Counted from the stretch's first letter, positions 51,614-59,939 are shown. The stretch is 64,000 nt of DNA from Trichococcus shcherbakoviae (GCF_963666195.1 NZ_OY762653.1:1178001-1242000), one strand, 5' to 3'. The notes: a model not told the origin generated them from the sequence alone. Numbers and translations are program-made.

Positions 51614-52009
51614 CTATTTTGCATTCAGGTCCGGTTGATGGATCCCGAACAGATTCCCTTCCGTATCGAAATAATACCCCTGCCAAGCCATCCCGGTCAA
51701 CGCATTCTTGGGCATCGCGACTTTGCCGCCATGCTCCAGGATCAGCGCTTCGGTCGCATCGTAATCTTCGGTCCCCATCGTGCACACAAAAGCGTTCAAC
51801 CCTTGATTTACCTCAGGCGGAGCACTTTGGCGTTGCATCAAAGCGCCGTTGATGCCCGGTTCGCTCGTGTCCCCTGTGATCGCCCCGAAATAGGGTGTAC
51901 CCGTAAAAGCGGTCCAATCTTCGAATGTCCACCCGAAAACATCTCCGTAGAAAAGCTTAGCCCGTTCCATATCGTCCACATGGATTTCAAAATGAATGAT
52001 TCTTCCCAT
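51614..52009 (-). CDS. VOC-family (glyoxalase/bleomycin resistance-like) protein
   Basis: The 131-residue protein is a single VOC unit pair: GRIIHFEIHVDDMERAKLFY with GDVFGWTFEDW, and AWQGYYFDTEGNLFGIHQ. His and Glu at the ends of the motifs are the usual metal ligands. The substrate is unknown. AGGAG precedes the ATG. It follows another, dissimilar VOC gene by 86 bases on the same strand. Confidence 0.87.
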   Translation of the reverse strand: MGRIIHFEIHVDDMERAKLFYGDVFGWTFEDWTAFTGTPYFGAITGDTSEPGINGALMQRQSAPPEVNQGLNAFVCTMGTEDYDATEALILEHGGKVAMPKNALTGMAWQGYYFDTEGNLFGIHQPDLNAK

Positions 52010-52095
52010 GATTGATCTCCTATTTTTCGCAAAACAGTTGCTGCGGATGGCTCATGTAATATGCAATTGGAAACGGAATTCCAGCAAAAGGAAAG

Positions 52096-52467
52096 TTATC
52101 TGTGCTGATCGACGAGGATCGGATTGCCGTCGGGATCCTCAATGATGAAACTGGCCGGCCCTTCTGATTCCGGATCGGCTTCCGAAACAAAAGCGATGCC
52201 TTTTTCCCGCAATTCTTCCTGTAACTGGCGGACATCCTTGAACGGATTCACTTCTTCCGCATTGCTGTTCCAACCGGGATTGAACGTCAGCATGTTTTTC
52301 TCGAACATGCCCTGGAATAGCCCGATGATGCAGTCCTCGTTCTTCATGATCAGCCAGTTCTGATCGATGTCCCCGCCGAATGTGCTGAAGCCCAATTTTT
52401 CGTAAAATGCCTTTGATGCATGTATGTCCTTGACCGTCAGACTGAGGGAAAATGCTCCGATGCCCAT
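52096..52467 (-). CDS. VOC-family protein
   Basis: The 123-residue protein has the pattern FSLSLTVKDIHASKAFYEKL near the start and GPASFIIEDPDGNPILVDQH at the end, typical of glyoxalase/bleomycin-resistance-like VOC proteins. The catalytic role is unproven. CGGAG precedes the ATG. Between 52468 and 52668, upstream of it, I see only promoter-like AT-rich DNA. Confidence 0.87.
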   Translation of the reverse strand: MGIGAFSLSLTVKDIHASKAFYEKLGFSTFGGDIDQNWLIMKNEDCIIGLFQGMFEKNMLTFNPGWNSNAEEVNPFKDVRQLQEELREKGIAFVSEADPESEGPASFIIEDPDGNPILVDQHR

Positions 52468-52668
52468 GCTTATTCTCCGTTCTATTTGGAATTTTGTCGC
52501 TTCTGATCCGGATGATACTTAAGAATGTTCCTTCATAAACCATTATAATTTCGTCGTATGCGAAAAGCTAATTTTAGCGGATCATCTGAATTTTTCAGGA
52601 TCGAAGTTGTGCGTGGGAATCGAGTAACCTCATTTGATTGTAGTCGATTGCGCCGACCGGATACCCGG

Positions 52669-52802
52669 ATTGCCGAATATAGTACCTGTATTCGGCAATT
52701 TTGCCTTTCGCCAGATTCAATTTGTCGAATGTTTTTGAACATTCGGCAATTCTGCTCTTCGTTGGGGTCAATTTGTCGAATGTTTTTGTAGCATTCGGCA
52801 AT
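52669..52802. repeat. Tandem hairpin repeat array, three units of 51-52 bp (stem TTGCCGAAT)
   Basis: Left arms TTGCCGAAT/TTGTCGAAT start at 52670, 52722 and 52773. Right arms ATTCGGCAAT start at 52690, 52741 and 52793. Loops are 10-11 bases (GTTTTTGTAGC type in two copies). Linkers contain CTTCG and end GTCAA or TTCAA. The period and loop size match the arrays at 41.5 and 51.4 kb although the stem differs. The array is 3' of the CLC gene, which ends at 52942. Confidence 0.9.
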
Positions 52803-52941
52803 TTTGCCCTCCGCAGTCGCCGGATGCCTGGATTACCATACCGGCAAACCCATTCGTAGCCAATACAAACAAAAATAGGCTGCCTCAGTTTAGAGACAGC
52901 CCGCTTCGAAAGTATATATTATCCTTATTTACTGAGAAAAA

Positions 52942-54159
52942 CTATTGCAAATAATCGCTCTTGGCTTTTTCCTGCGCATAGATGGAATACCCGCTGTTGA
53001 ACACGTAGGCGACCGACACGATTGCAAAGAAATACGGCAAGGTGTCATAGCCGAAGACCTCGACGCCAATGAAGACGGGTGCGATGAAGGTGTTCGTCGC
53101 GGATGCGAAAACACTTGCGTATCCCAAGGCAGCTACAAATTCCGGTGGCAAGCCGAACACTGGCGCCAGCCAATAGCCCAAACTTGCGCCGATTGAGAAC
53201 AACGGCGTGACTTCCCCGCCTTGGAATCCCGCCGCCAGAGTCACGATCGTCAGCACCAGCTTCAGCACCCAGTCATAACCGTAGATCGTGCCCTCATCGA
53301 AACTGGCGCTGATGAGATTGGTGCCCAAGCCCGAGTAGCGTCCCATATGCAACGCAAACATCGCGATGGTCAGCAGCACGCCCACCACAAAAATTCTTCT
53401 GTATGGATCAGCTATCTTTTGCGCCATCCAGACTTTCGTGTTCTTCAGCAGTTTGGCGAACAAGCCGCCGACAGCTCCGAAGACGATGCCCAAGAGGACA
53501 ACCTTTCCCGCGAAAAGCAAATCAACCGGGACCGCCACATTCAAGTCCACCGAAAATTTTTCCAATCCGAGGAAATGCGAGGTATAGGAAGCCACAAAGG
53601 CGCTCAGCGCTGCGGGGAAAAGCGCGCGGTATTCGATCCTGCCGACCATCAGCACCTCCAAGGCGAAAAAGGTAGCCGCCATCGGTGTCTGGAACAAGCC
53701 CGCGAAACCGGCAGCCATCCCGGCAACCAACAGGATTTTTTTCGAATCTTGGAAAGGTAGCTTCTTGCCGAAAGTATAGCCGACGGTCGCTCCGATCTGC
53801 ACGGCTACCCCCTCCCGGCCGGCACTGCCGCCGAATAGGTGGGTCAGCCAAGTGCCGCCGATGACTAGCGGAATCAGTCGTTTCGGTATCTCTTCATCCT
53901 GCCTGTTCCCCGCAGAGAAGATTAAACCCATTCCCTTGCTGCTGTTTTTACCGAATTTTTGGTAGATATAGACGATCGCCAAGCCGGCGACTGCGAGGAA
54001 CGGCAACAATAATGCGATGTGCTGCCCGCGGAACTGCGTAATCAGAATGAGGACTTCGCCAAACAAAGCATCCAAAGCCCCCACGAGTATGCCCATCAGG
54101 ATTGCCGCAATCCCGTAAAACAATATTTCTTGATAAACCGCTGATTTCTTTTGATCCAT
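52942..54159 (-). CDS. CLC-family chloride channel or fluoride/proton antiporter
   Basis: The 405-residue protein has about ten to twelve helices of the CLC family. GGTWLTHLFGGSAGREGVAV with QIGATVGYTFG contains the gating-glutamate motif in the form GREGVAVQ, and GFQGGEVTPLFSIGASLGYW is the later filter segment. The first filter motif is KGMGLIF rather than the GSGIP of chloride types, which resembles the fluoride-exporting CLC-F group; this is suggestive only. No fluoride riboswitch was recognised upstream. GAAGGA precedes the ATG. Confidence 0.85.
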   Translation of the reverse strand: MDQKKSAVYQEILFYGIAAILMGILVGALDALFGEVLILITQFRGQHIALLLPFLAVAGLAIVYIYQKFGKNSSKGMGLIFSAGNRQDEEIPKRLIPLVIGGTWLTHLFGGSAGREGVAVQIGATVGYTFGKKLPFQDSKKILLVAGMAAGFAGLFQTPMAATFFALEVLMVGRIEYRALFPAALSAFVASYTSHFLGLEKFSVDLNVAVPVDLLFAGKVVLLGIVFGAVGGLFAKLLKNTKVWMAQKIADPYRRIFVVGVLLTIAMFALHMGRYSGLGTNLISASFDEGTIYGYDWVLKLVLTIVTLAAGFQGGEVTPLFSIGASLGYWLAPVFGLPPEFVAALGYASVFASATNTFIAPVFIGVEVFGYDTLPYFFAIVSVAYVFNSGYSIYAQEKAKSDYLQ

Positions 54160-54321
54160 TGTTGTTATCCTTCTTCTATCTGATATTTTTCACCGCGCCT
54201 CTAGTAAGGCATCTTCCAATGATGATACCACGAAATCGATAGGAATATCTGAAAGTTATTGTCTGAACCGAACGCAACATTTTGATACAGAACCCAATTC
54301 CTCCTTGAAACGGAAACAAGC

Positions 54322-54380
54322 AAAAAAGCCCGGAAGCCGATGACTCATCAAATGTGAGTCAGGGATTCCAAGCTTTTTAA
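54322..54380. terminator. Bidirectional terminator before the CLC gene
   Basis: AAAAAGC..GGAA..GACTCA pairs with TGAGTC..TTCC..GCTTTTT around ATCAAATG. Six A residues on the left give six T residues on the minus strand, where it ends the small-protein transcript 36 bases past its stop. Confidence 0.85.
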
Positions 54381-54415
54381 TTTGCAGCTCTCCGTTCATA
54401 GGGGCTGTTTAGACC

Positions 54416-54547
54416 TTATTTGCCGCTTGTTTGCGCTTGTTTTTTCTTCAAACGCTCTTGTTTACGCATGTCGATCTCTTTGTAATACGCTTCCCATGAT
54501 ATTTCAATAGTCACGTTCTGCGAATTCGTATAGACGATGTTCTTCAT
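54416..54547 (-). CDS. Small basic-tailed protein of 43 residues
   Basis: ATG at 54547 follows AAGGAGC at good spacing. The product starts MKNIVYTNSQNVTIEISWEA and ends with a charged helix, YKEIDMRKQERLKKKQAQ. It has no signal, no cysteine and no membrane helix. I do not recognise it. The gene has its own promoter 360 bases upstream, a leader full of hairpins and a terminator directly behind it, so it is an independent unit. The long leader recalls inducible antibiotic-response genes, but no resistance gene is present. Confidence 0.65.
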   Translation of the reverse strand: MKNIVYTNSQNVTIEISWEAYYKEIDMRKQERLKKKQAQTSGK

Positions 54548-54565
54548 ATATTTCTTGCTCCTTCT

Positions 54566-54610
54566 TTAGCGTAACCATATGCGTACGCTACTATCTTTCA
54601 ACCTCCTCAT
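54566..54610 (-). CDS. Possible 14-codon leader frame before the 43-residue gene
   Basis: A frame MRRLKDSSVRIWLR ends 18 bases before the 43-residue gene. Its 3' part lies in a hairpin AGCGTA/TACGCT next to the ribosome site of that gene. The arrangement could couple or attenuate translation. A short AAGG lies upstream. Expression is unproven. Confidence 0.35.
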   Translation of the reverse strand: MRRLKDSSVRIWLR

Positions 54611-54637
54611 ATATCCTTTTTTTCTGTATTTAGAGAA

Positions 54638-54728
54638 ATCAAAAAGGCACTCAATCGAGTACCTTTCCGTCTCTACTTATTATCATAAGAAAGAAAAAGG
54701 TATTCCTGTACAGGAATCGCGGCTTTTT
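54638..54728 (-). promoter_or_regulatory. Two attenuator-like hairpins in the leader
   Basis: On the minus strand a hairpin with ATTCCTG/CAGGAAT ends in CCTTTTTCTTTC (54694-54728). A second, AGGTACTC/GAGTGCCT with one mismatch, ends in five T residues (54638-54667). Both precede the small gene and look like terminators that must be passed. Confidence 0.6.
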
Positions 54729-54805
54729 CACTATCAAATCTAAATCTTGGAAATTCATGTTGTGAGGCCCCATAAGGTGGCGCTACATAATAAATTTAAC
54801 TTCGC

Positions 54806-54871
54806 TTATTTTTGGTTCCGTTTGCCTGCAGCATCCGCTGCAGAATAGAGAAAAGCCATGGTTCCATACAT
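54806..54871 (-). CDS. Possible 21-codon leader frame near the transcript start
   Basis: A frame of 21 codons starting MYGTMAFLYSAADAAGK lies 28 bases after the predicted transcription start. No clear ribosome site precedes it. The segment also forms a CTGCAG/CTGCAG hairpin (54825-54842). It could be a leader peptide, or only part of the untranslated leader. Confidence 0.35.
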   Translation of the reverse strand: MYGTMAFLYSAADAAGKRNQK

Positions 54872-54905
54872 ATCAGTTGCATATGTTCTTGGACGTTGAA
54901 AGGTA

Positions 54906-54934
54906 ACTATAACACGAATATCCGTTCGATGCAA
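54906..54934 (-). promoter_or_regulatory. Promoter of the small-protein transcript
   Basis: On the minus strand TTGCAT (54934-54929), a 17-base spacer and TATAGT (54911-54906) form a good sigma-A promoter. It would give a leader of about 350 bases before the 43-residue gene. Between it and the nitroreductase stop (55042) I see nothing else. Confidence 0.72.
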
Positions 54935-55041
54935 GGAAAATTATTTATTTCTGATAATCTATGGATCTATGTTATTTGAAAAACTAAATTCCAGTTGAGT
55001 GTTTCAAAATGCGGAATTAACTCCTGCAAAGCTCAAAACAG

Positions 55042-55791
55042 TCAGTGCTTGTTCATCCCTTGCTTTTCGACGAAATCATGCATGTACATGCGTTGCGGAT
55101 GAGAGAGCATCTCTGCCATCTGGCCGGTCCAAGTGTCGCAGCGTTCGCCTTCGGTCCGCGCCCGATAGTACTCTTGGATCTCTTCGTTGTACTGCTTCAG
55201 TTGGGCTTTGTAGACTGCATTGTTTTGTTGATACTCATTTTCATGATAAACATGTTCGAAAGGCAGGCGCGGCTTCTGGTCGTTGACGCTGGATGGATAA
55301 CCAACCGCTATTCCGAAGAGCGGAATCACTTTATCGGGAATCTTCAGGAGTTCGCTGACTTTTTCGAGGTCATTCCGTAATCCCCCTACGTAACAGATCC
55401 CGAGCCCCATCGCTTCAGCCGCCAAAGCAGCATTCTGGGCAGCCAGGGATGCATCAACCACGCTTACCATGAATTTCTCGGTGCTCTCAAGCGAGGCTGC
55501 AACATCCTTCCCTTCCATCTTTCCGATCACATCGTGGCGATGCAAGTCGGCGCAAAATACGAAGAAATGGCCGTTCTCGGCAACGAAATGCTGGTTACGC
55601 GCGATTTTCGCCAATTCACGTTTTTTGTCAGGATCCGTGACTCCGATGATGGAATAGGCCTGCACAAAACTCGAAGTCGAAGCCGCTTGGGCGCTGCGGA
55701 CAATCGTTTCTATCTGTTCCGGGTTCAAAGGTCGTTCTTCAAAATCCCTTACCGTGCGGTGCGCCAGGATGCGCTCGATCATTTCATTCAT
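55042..55791 (-). CDS. NfsA/FRP-type FMN-dependent nitroreductase
   Basis: The 249-residue protein matches the NADPH-dependent flavin/nitroreductase branch of NfsA and Frp: ILAHRTVRDFEERPLNPEQI, SAQAASTSSFVQAYSIIGV (FMN contacts), AAEAMGLGICYVGGLRND and YPSSVNDQKPRLPFEHVYHE. It is a cytosolic flavoprotein that reduces quinones, nitro compounds or free FMN. GAGG precedes the ATG. It stands alone. Confidence 0.92.
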   Translation of the reverse strand: MNEMIERILAHRTVRDFEERPLNPEQIETIVRSAQAASTSSFVQAYSIIGVTDPDKKRELAKIARNQHFVAENGHFFVFCADLHRHDVIGKMEGKDVAASLESTEKFMVSVVDASLAAQNAALAAEAMGLGICYVGGLRNDLEKVSELLKIPDKVIPLFGIAVGYPSSVNDQKPRLPFEHVYHENEYQQNNAVYKAQLKQYNEEIQEYYRARTEGERCDTWTGQMAEMLSHPQRMYMHDFVEKQGMNKH

Positions 55792-55895
55792 CTATTTTTT
55801 TCCTCGCCTTCAGAATAACTTATATTGAATCCATAAAATCATTCTAAAGGAATGCAGCAGCCACGTCCAACCGGGTGCTCAAGGTACAAACCGCG

Positions 55896-55936
55896 AAAAA
55901 GCCCCGCTCCTTTGCCATTTAGGCGAGGAACGGGGC
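55896..55936 (-). terminator. Terminator after the DUF1232 gene
   Basis: On the minus strand GCCCCGTTCCTCGCC pairs with GGCAAAGGAGCGGGGC around TAAAT, followed by five T residues. It lies 16 bases after the stop. Confidence 0.9.
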
Positions 55937-55951
55937 CAGAAAATACAGGCA

Positions 55952-56233
55952 TTATATTTTTTTTGCTTCTTTGATTGGACGTTCGTTCTCTTCAATCGCT
56001 CCGTCGCTCAATAATTTTTCAGCGACCAAAAACAGGATCGGCAACAGCACATCGTCCGCGTAACCAGCCATCGGCACAAAATCCGGGATAATGTCGATCG
56101 GACTGATGATGTAAAGAATGATCCCCAACACCAGCCATTTTTTCTTGCCGTCGACTTTGGAATCGAACAGGGAGAGTATAAGTGACTTGACTTTACTGAA
56201 CGGTGTCAGACTGATTTTCTTTTTTACTTTCAT
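55952..56233 (-). CDS. DUF1232 (YkvA-like) small membrane protein
   Basis: About 93 residues starting MKVKKKISLTPFSKVKSLIL. The DUF1232 signature YIISPIDIIPDFVPMAGYAD lies in the middle, with a second hydrophobic stretch after it (VLLPILFLVAEKLL). Members are small membrane-associated proteins of unknown function. The start at 56233 has AAAGG upstream and fits the family length. Confidence 0.9.
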   Translation of the reverse strand: MKVKKKISLTPFSKVKSLILSLFDSKVDGKKKWLVLGIILYIISPIDIIPDFVPMAGYADDVLLPILFLVAEKLLSDGAIEENERPIKEAKKI

Positions 56234-56385
56234 TATGCATTTTCCTTTGCGAATTGATTTGGACAACCATTCTTAGCACCCAGCTTTGTGAGCTGGCTCT
56301 GTCTGGTTATCGTGAACAAAGTATACTGCTTATCTTAAGTAAATAAATCAGTCTCAAGAATGATTTTTCAGCCTGCCGGAATGCC

Positions 56386-57366
56386 TCAGCTATGCCCGAC
56401 AATCAAATGCGGAACATAGGGCTCTTCCAAGAACGCGACTTCGGCATCGGTCAGCTTGACCGACACAGCATCCACCGGTTTTTCCAGATGCTCCAGCTTG
56501 GTCGCCCCGATGATGGGAGCTACGACCGGTTCCTTCTGCAGGAGCCAAGCCAAGGCGATTTCGACTCGCGAAACGCCCCGGTCAGCGGCTACTTGCGCCA
56601 ACCGTTCGACGATGATCCGGTCCTTATCGGCAGTGGCATCGTACTTCGAACGCGCCACATTGTCCGTTTCCATCCGCTTGGACGTCTCCGACCAGTCGCG
56701 CGTCAATCGGCCTGAAGCCATTGGACTATAAGGGGTCACGGCGATTTTTTCTTCCCGGCAAAGCGGCAGCATTTCCCGCTCCTCTTCGCGGTAAAGCAGG
56801 TTCAGATGGTTTTGCATCGACACGAAACGCGTCCAGCCGTTCTTTTCCGCTACGTGCAAAGCTTTTTGGAACTGCCAGGCATACATCGCGGAAGCTCCGA
56901 TATAACGGGCCTTCCCGGATTTCACCACATCGTGCAGAGCTTCCATCGTTTCCTCGATCGGCGTGTTGTAGTCCCAACGGTGGATGATGTAGAGGTCCAC
57001 ATAATCCATATCCAGGCGTTTCAGGCTGTTGTCGATTTCGCTCAGGATGGACTTTCGGGACAGCCCGGAACCGTTTGGGCCCTCATGCATCTGGCCGTGG
57101 ACCTTCGTCGCGACGACCACCTCGTCACGCTTCGCAAAGTCTTTGATGGCACGTCCCAGGATTTCTTCGCTTTTCCCCAATGAATAGACGTTCGCTGTAT
57201 CAAAGAAATTGATGCCCAACTCTAAGGCGCGCTTGATGATTGGTCTGCTTTCTTCCTCCTTCAGCGCCCATTTATGCAGCCACGTATCCGGATCCCCGAA
57301 GCTCATGCAGCCCAAACAGATCCGTGATACATCCATCCCTGTGTTGCCGAATTTTACATACTCCAT
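56386..57366 (-). CDS. Aldo/keto reductase
   Basis: The 326-residue protein is an NADP-dependent TIM-barrel aldo-keto reductase of the YajO/Tas-like group: LGINFFDTANVYSLGKSEEI with the catalytic Asp and Tyr, VVVATKVHGQMHEGPNGSG with Lys, DLYIIHRWDYNTPIEETMEA with His, and VAPIIGATKLEHLEKPVDA for the cofactor phosphate. The substrate is unknown. GGAGG precedes the ATG. It is followed downstream by about 150 bases without a gene. Confidence 0.93.
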   Translation of the reverse strand: MEYVKFGNTGMDVSRICLGCMSFGDPDTWLHKWALKEEESRPIIKRALELGINFFDTANVYSLGKSEEILGRAIKDFAKRDEVVVATKVHGQMHEGPNGSGLSRKSILSEIDNSLKRLDMDYVDLYIIHRWDYNTPIEETMEALHDVVKSGKARYIGASAMYAWQFQKALHVAEKNGWTRFVSMQNHLNLLYREEEREMLPLCREEKIAVTPYSPMASGRLTRDWSETSKRMETDNVARSKYDATADKDRIIVERLAQVAADRGVSRVEIALAWLLQKEPVVAPIIGATKLEHLEKPVDAVSVKLTDAEVAFLEEPYVPHLIVGHS

Positions 57367-57407
57367 CTTTTTTCCTCCGTTCCTCTTAAACGTACAGTCT
57401 TATTGCG

Positions 57408-57977
57408 CTATAAACCCGGCCTGACGACTTCCTCCAATTGGAATACCTTCTCTTTGTATCCGTAAACGAAGATGCTCCCGTTCGGGAAACCTTTCGCCAA
57501 CTCCTCCGCCGGGTCTTGCCAAAGCTTCAAAAAGTTGTAGCAGGCCCCACTGTGCGAAACCGCCAAAACGTTCGTATGATCTTCCAGCTCCATCACTTCC
57601 GTCAACGTCTTCGCCACCCGTTCCGCTACATCATTCGTATTTTCCCCGCCGAACGGCACAAAGAAAGACACGATTTCCTGCGGCTCCTTCGGTTTGAGCA
57701 TCTCCCGCTCCCCTTCAAAGAAGCCGTAATTGACCTCTTTCAAGCCTTTCAGACGTGCATAGGGCATGCCGGTGATCAGTTCCAGCGTATCGCTCGCCCT
57801 TTCCGATGTGGAACTGTAGGCATGATCGAAGCTGATGCGTTCCGATTCGAAATAATCCCGCACGGCCTGAGCCTGTTTGATGCCCCGTTGCGTCAAAGGC
57901 GAGTCGCTCCAGCCCTGAATCTTTCCTTGGATATTGAACAAGGTTTCACCGTGACGGACCAAATATAATCGTTTCAT
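57408..57977 (-). CDS. Histidine phosphatase family protein
   Basis: About 189 residues of the phosphoglycerate mutase-like branch: MKRLYLVRHGETLFNIQGKI with the catalytic RHG, AYSSTSERASDTLELI with the second Arg, and VLAVSHSGACYNFL with the second His. It probably dephosphorylates a small metabolite. The start at 57977 is the family start, with GGGAGA upstream. It begins 18 bases after the metallo-hydrolase gene, so the two are cotranscribed. Confidence 0.92.
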   Translation of the reverse strand: MKRLYLVRHGETLFNIQGKIQGWSDSPLTQRGIKQAQAVRDYFESERISFDHAYSSTSERASDTLELITGMPYARLKGLKEVNYGFFEGEREMLKPKEPQEIVSFFVPFGGENTNDVAERVAKTLTEVMELEDHTNVLAVSHSGACYNFLKLWQDPAEELAKGFPNGSIFVYGYKEKVFQLEEVVRPGL

Positions 57978-57995
57978 CCGCAAATCTCCCATCAT

Positions 57996-58799
57996 TTAGG
58001 ATTTTTTCAGACTGAATGGCTGCCCTGGAGCATAAGCATGTATCCTTTCCGGATTAACCACCCGCTCGTACAAGGATTGCGGATCAGCGTTGAACACATT
58101 CAGATCCGGCGCATCAACCGTTCCCCAATGGCAAAGAATCAGATGCGCTTCTGGATAGGTGTTCGCCATTTGGATGGCCCCTTCCAATCCGATATGCCAC
58201 TCGTTGTCGGAAAAGTCAAAGAGGATCGCATCCGGCTGCGGCATTTCCAGGTGCTCCTTCATCAACCGGGAATCTCCCGGTGCCCAGATGATCCCATCCG
58301 GTGTCTCGATCCAAAAGCCGCAGTAATCCTCCAACCGGAATACCCGGTAGTTGTATTTGGCTTTTTCATTCTGCCAGGCATGGTCCGCTGGCGTCAGCGT
58401 TATTTTGGCCGGACCGACTTCGAAGCTGTCGCCGATGTCATGCCCGTTTGCCGGAAACCCTTCCGCCTGCATCAGTTCGGCCACATAATGCGGCCCGTGG
58501 AATGCCTTGGAGACATGCTCCATCGCGTGCAGCGACGGCACACTGTAATGGTCATTGTCGCAGTGCGTAATCAGCACAGCATCCAGATGTGGTACTTCCT
58601 CAGGCGCAATCGGCATGTCGATCAGAAGCGGCATATCAAAGTCCTTCAGCATCGGATCCATCATGATGCAGGTGCCGCGGGTGTTCACGAACATCCCGCC
58701 GCTGCCCAGCCAGCGGACTTCCGTGTGGTCGATCGGTTGAAAGGCTTCTTCTCCAAAGAATACGGTAGGTGGTGGAACGGCTTGTTTGTGTGTTGCCAT
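57996..58799 (-). CDS. Metallo-beta-lactamase-fold hydrolase (UlaG-like)
   Basis: The 267-residue protein has the metal motif in the form THCDNDHYSVPSL (His, Asp and His, with Cys in place of the usual second His), DHAWQN further on, WAPGDSRL and LILCHWGTVDAPDLN. It starts VRWLGSGGMFVNTRGTCIMM, as in UlaG-like hydrolases. The substrate is unknown. AGGAGG precedes the ATG. Its partner gene encodes a histidine phosphatase. Confidence 0.88.
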   Translation of the reverse strand: MATHKQAVPPPTVFFGEEAFQPIDHTEVRWLGSGGMFVNTRGTCIMMDPMLKDFDMPLLIDMPIAPEEVPHLDAVLITHCDNDHYSVPSLHAMEHVSKAFHGPHYVAELMQAEGFPANGHDIGDSFEVGPAKITLTPADHAWQNEKAKYNYRVFRLEDYCGFWIETPDGIIWAPGDSRLMKEHLEMPQPDAILFDFSDNEWHIGLEGAIQMANTYPEAHLILCHWGTVDAPDLNVFNADPQSLYERVVNPERIHAYAPGQPFSLKKS

Positions 58800-58908
58800 T
58801 TTATTTCCTCCTTCTGTTCCGGTTCATCCGGACAACTGCAGACTATCTTATAGTGCTTATCTTAACGCTGTTTGAGCGCCAACGCCAATAGTTGTTTCGT
58901 ATCATGAA

Positions 58909-59790
58909 TCATGCCTGCAAAGCATGTTTCAATTCTTCGATGAACTTCGCGACGACAGGGGGGAAAGTCTGGTATTTTTTCCAAGCAATCACAACGCCCG
59001 TTTCCAAAACTGGATCCAGCAGTTTAAAGCAGAGCGGACTGTCCTCGCTTTCCGGAATAAGCTTTTCAAGACAAAGCGCATATCCCAGATCTGCCTCCAC
59101 CATGATGGCTGCATTGTAGATCAGATTGTAGCTGCCGATGATGTTCATTCGATCGTACGCATCACCGAACCAGTTCGCCAACTCATTGCGGACAATCGAC
59201 CTGCCCGCTACCAAAATCGGATAAGGCAGGAGGTCATCCGGATTGATTTCCGTTTTTTGCGCCAAGGGACTGTCTTTTCTCATAAGGACGCCCCATCTTT
59301 CTTTTTGCGGAATCCGGAGGAAATCGAACTTTTCGACGTCCACCGGTTCCGTCAACAAACAGATATCAAGCAGTCCTTTATTGGCCCGGTCCTTGATTTC
59401 GTTGGCATCCGCACTATGAAACTTGTAGGTGACCTGCGGATAATCCAGACTGAATCGCTTGATATGTTCAGCCAACATCCGCATGAATTGCGTTTCGCCA
59501 GCGCCGATCGCAATTTCGCCGTTCATGAGCGGCTTCTGCTGCTTCAGCTCTTTCTCGGTCTGATTGGTCAAATCAATAATTTCTTCCGCCCTTCGCTTCA
59601 GGAGCAACCCCTCGCTCGTCAAAGCGATTTTCCTTTTTCCGCGTCTGAACAACTGGACGCCCAGTTCTTCCTCCAACTGCATCATTTGCCTGGACAATGT
59701 CGGTTGCGTGATGTGCAGTTTTTCGGCTGCGCTGGTGATGTTTTCCTCATAAACAATCGTCAAAAAATAATGCATGACCCTTAATTCCAT
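58909..59790 (-). CDS. LysR-family transcriptional regulator
   Basis: About 293 residues with an N-terminal winged helix (KLHITQPTLSRQMMQLEEEL) and an effector domain (MNGEIAIGAGETQFMRMLAE, LLDICLLTEPVDVEKFDFLR). It is a different branch from the two MtaR-like proteins in this window. The start at 59790 follows GGAGC; the longer frame begins without a ribosome site. It lies between the metallo-hydrolase gene and malY, all on the minus strand, with no divergent target gene. Confidence 0.9.
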   Translation of the reverse strand: MELRVMHYFLTIVYEENITSAAEKLHITQPTLSRQMMQLEEELGVQLFRRGKRKIALTSEGLLLKRRAEEIIDLTNQTEKELKQQKPLMNGEIAIGAGETQFMRMLAEHIKRFSLDYPQVTYKFHSADANEIKDRANKGLLDICLLTEPVDVEKFDFLRIPQKERWGVLMRKDSPLAQKTEINPDDLLPYPILVAGRSIVRNELANWFGDAYDRMNIIGSYNLIYNAAIMVEADLGYALCLEKLIPESEDSPLCFKLLDPVLETGVVIAWKKYQTFPPVVAKFIEELKHALQA

Positions 59791-59886
59791 AATTACTGTG
59801 CTCCGTTTGCTGATTATTTCGCCATCGAAGGCGTTTACACTTCCATGATGACACAAGTATCCCCATCCGACAAGCGGGAGCCCAAA

Positions 59887-59935
59887 ACAGAAAAACGCTG
59901 CATTTCCGCATCAATAGTGCGGCCTTGCAGCGTTT
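59887..59935 (-). terminator. Terminator after the MalY gene
   Basis: On the minus strand AAACGCTGCA pairs with TGCAGCGTTT around an inner CCGCA/TGCGG hairpin and is followed by T-rich sequence. It starts five bases after the stop codon. Confidence 0.88.
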
Positions 59936-59939
59936 CCCC

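Noticed and set aside
54160-54321. Fluoride riboswitch before the CLC gene
   Set aside because: No match to the conserved pseudoknot pattern was found by eye, so CLC-F identity is left as a suggestion.
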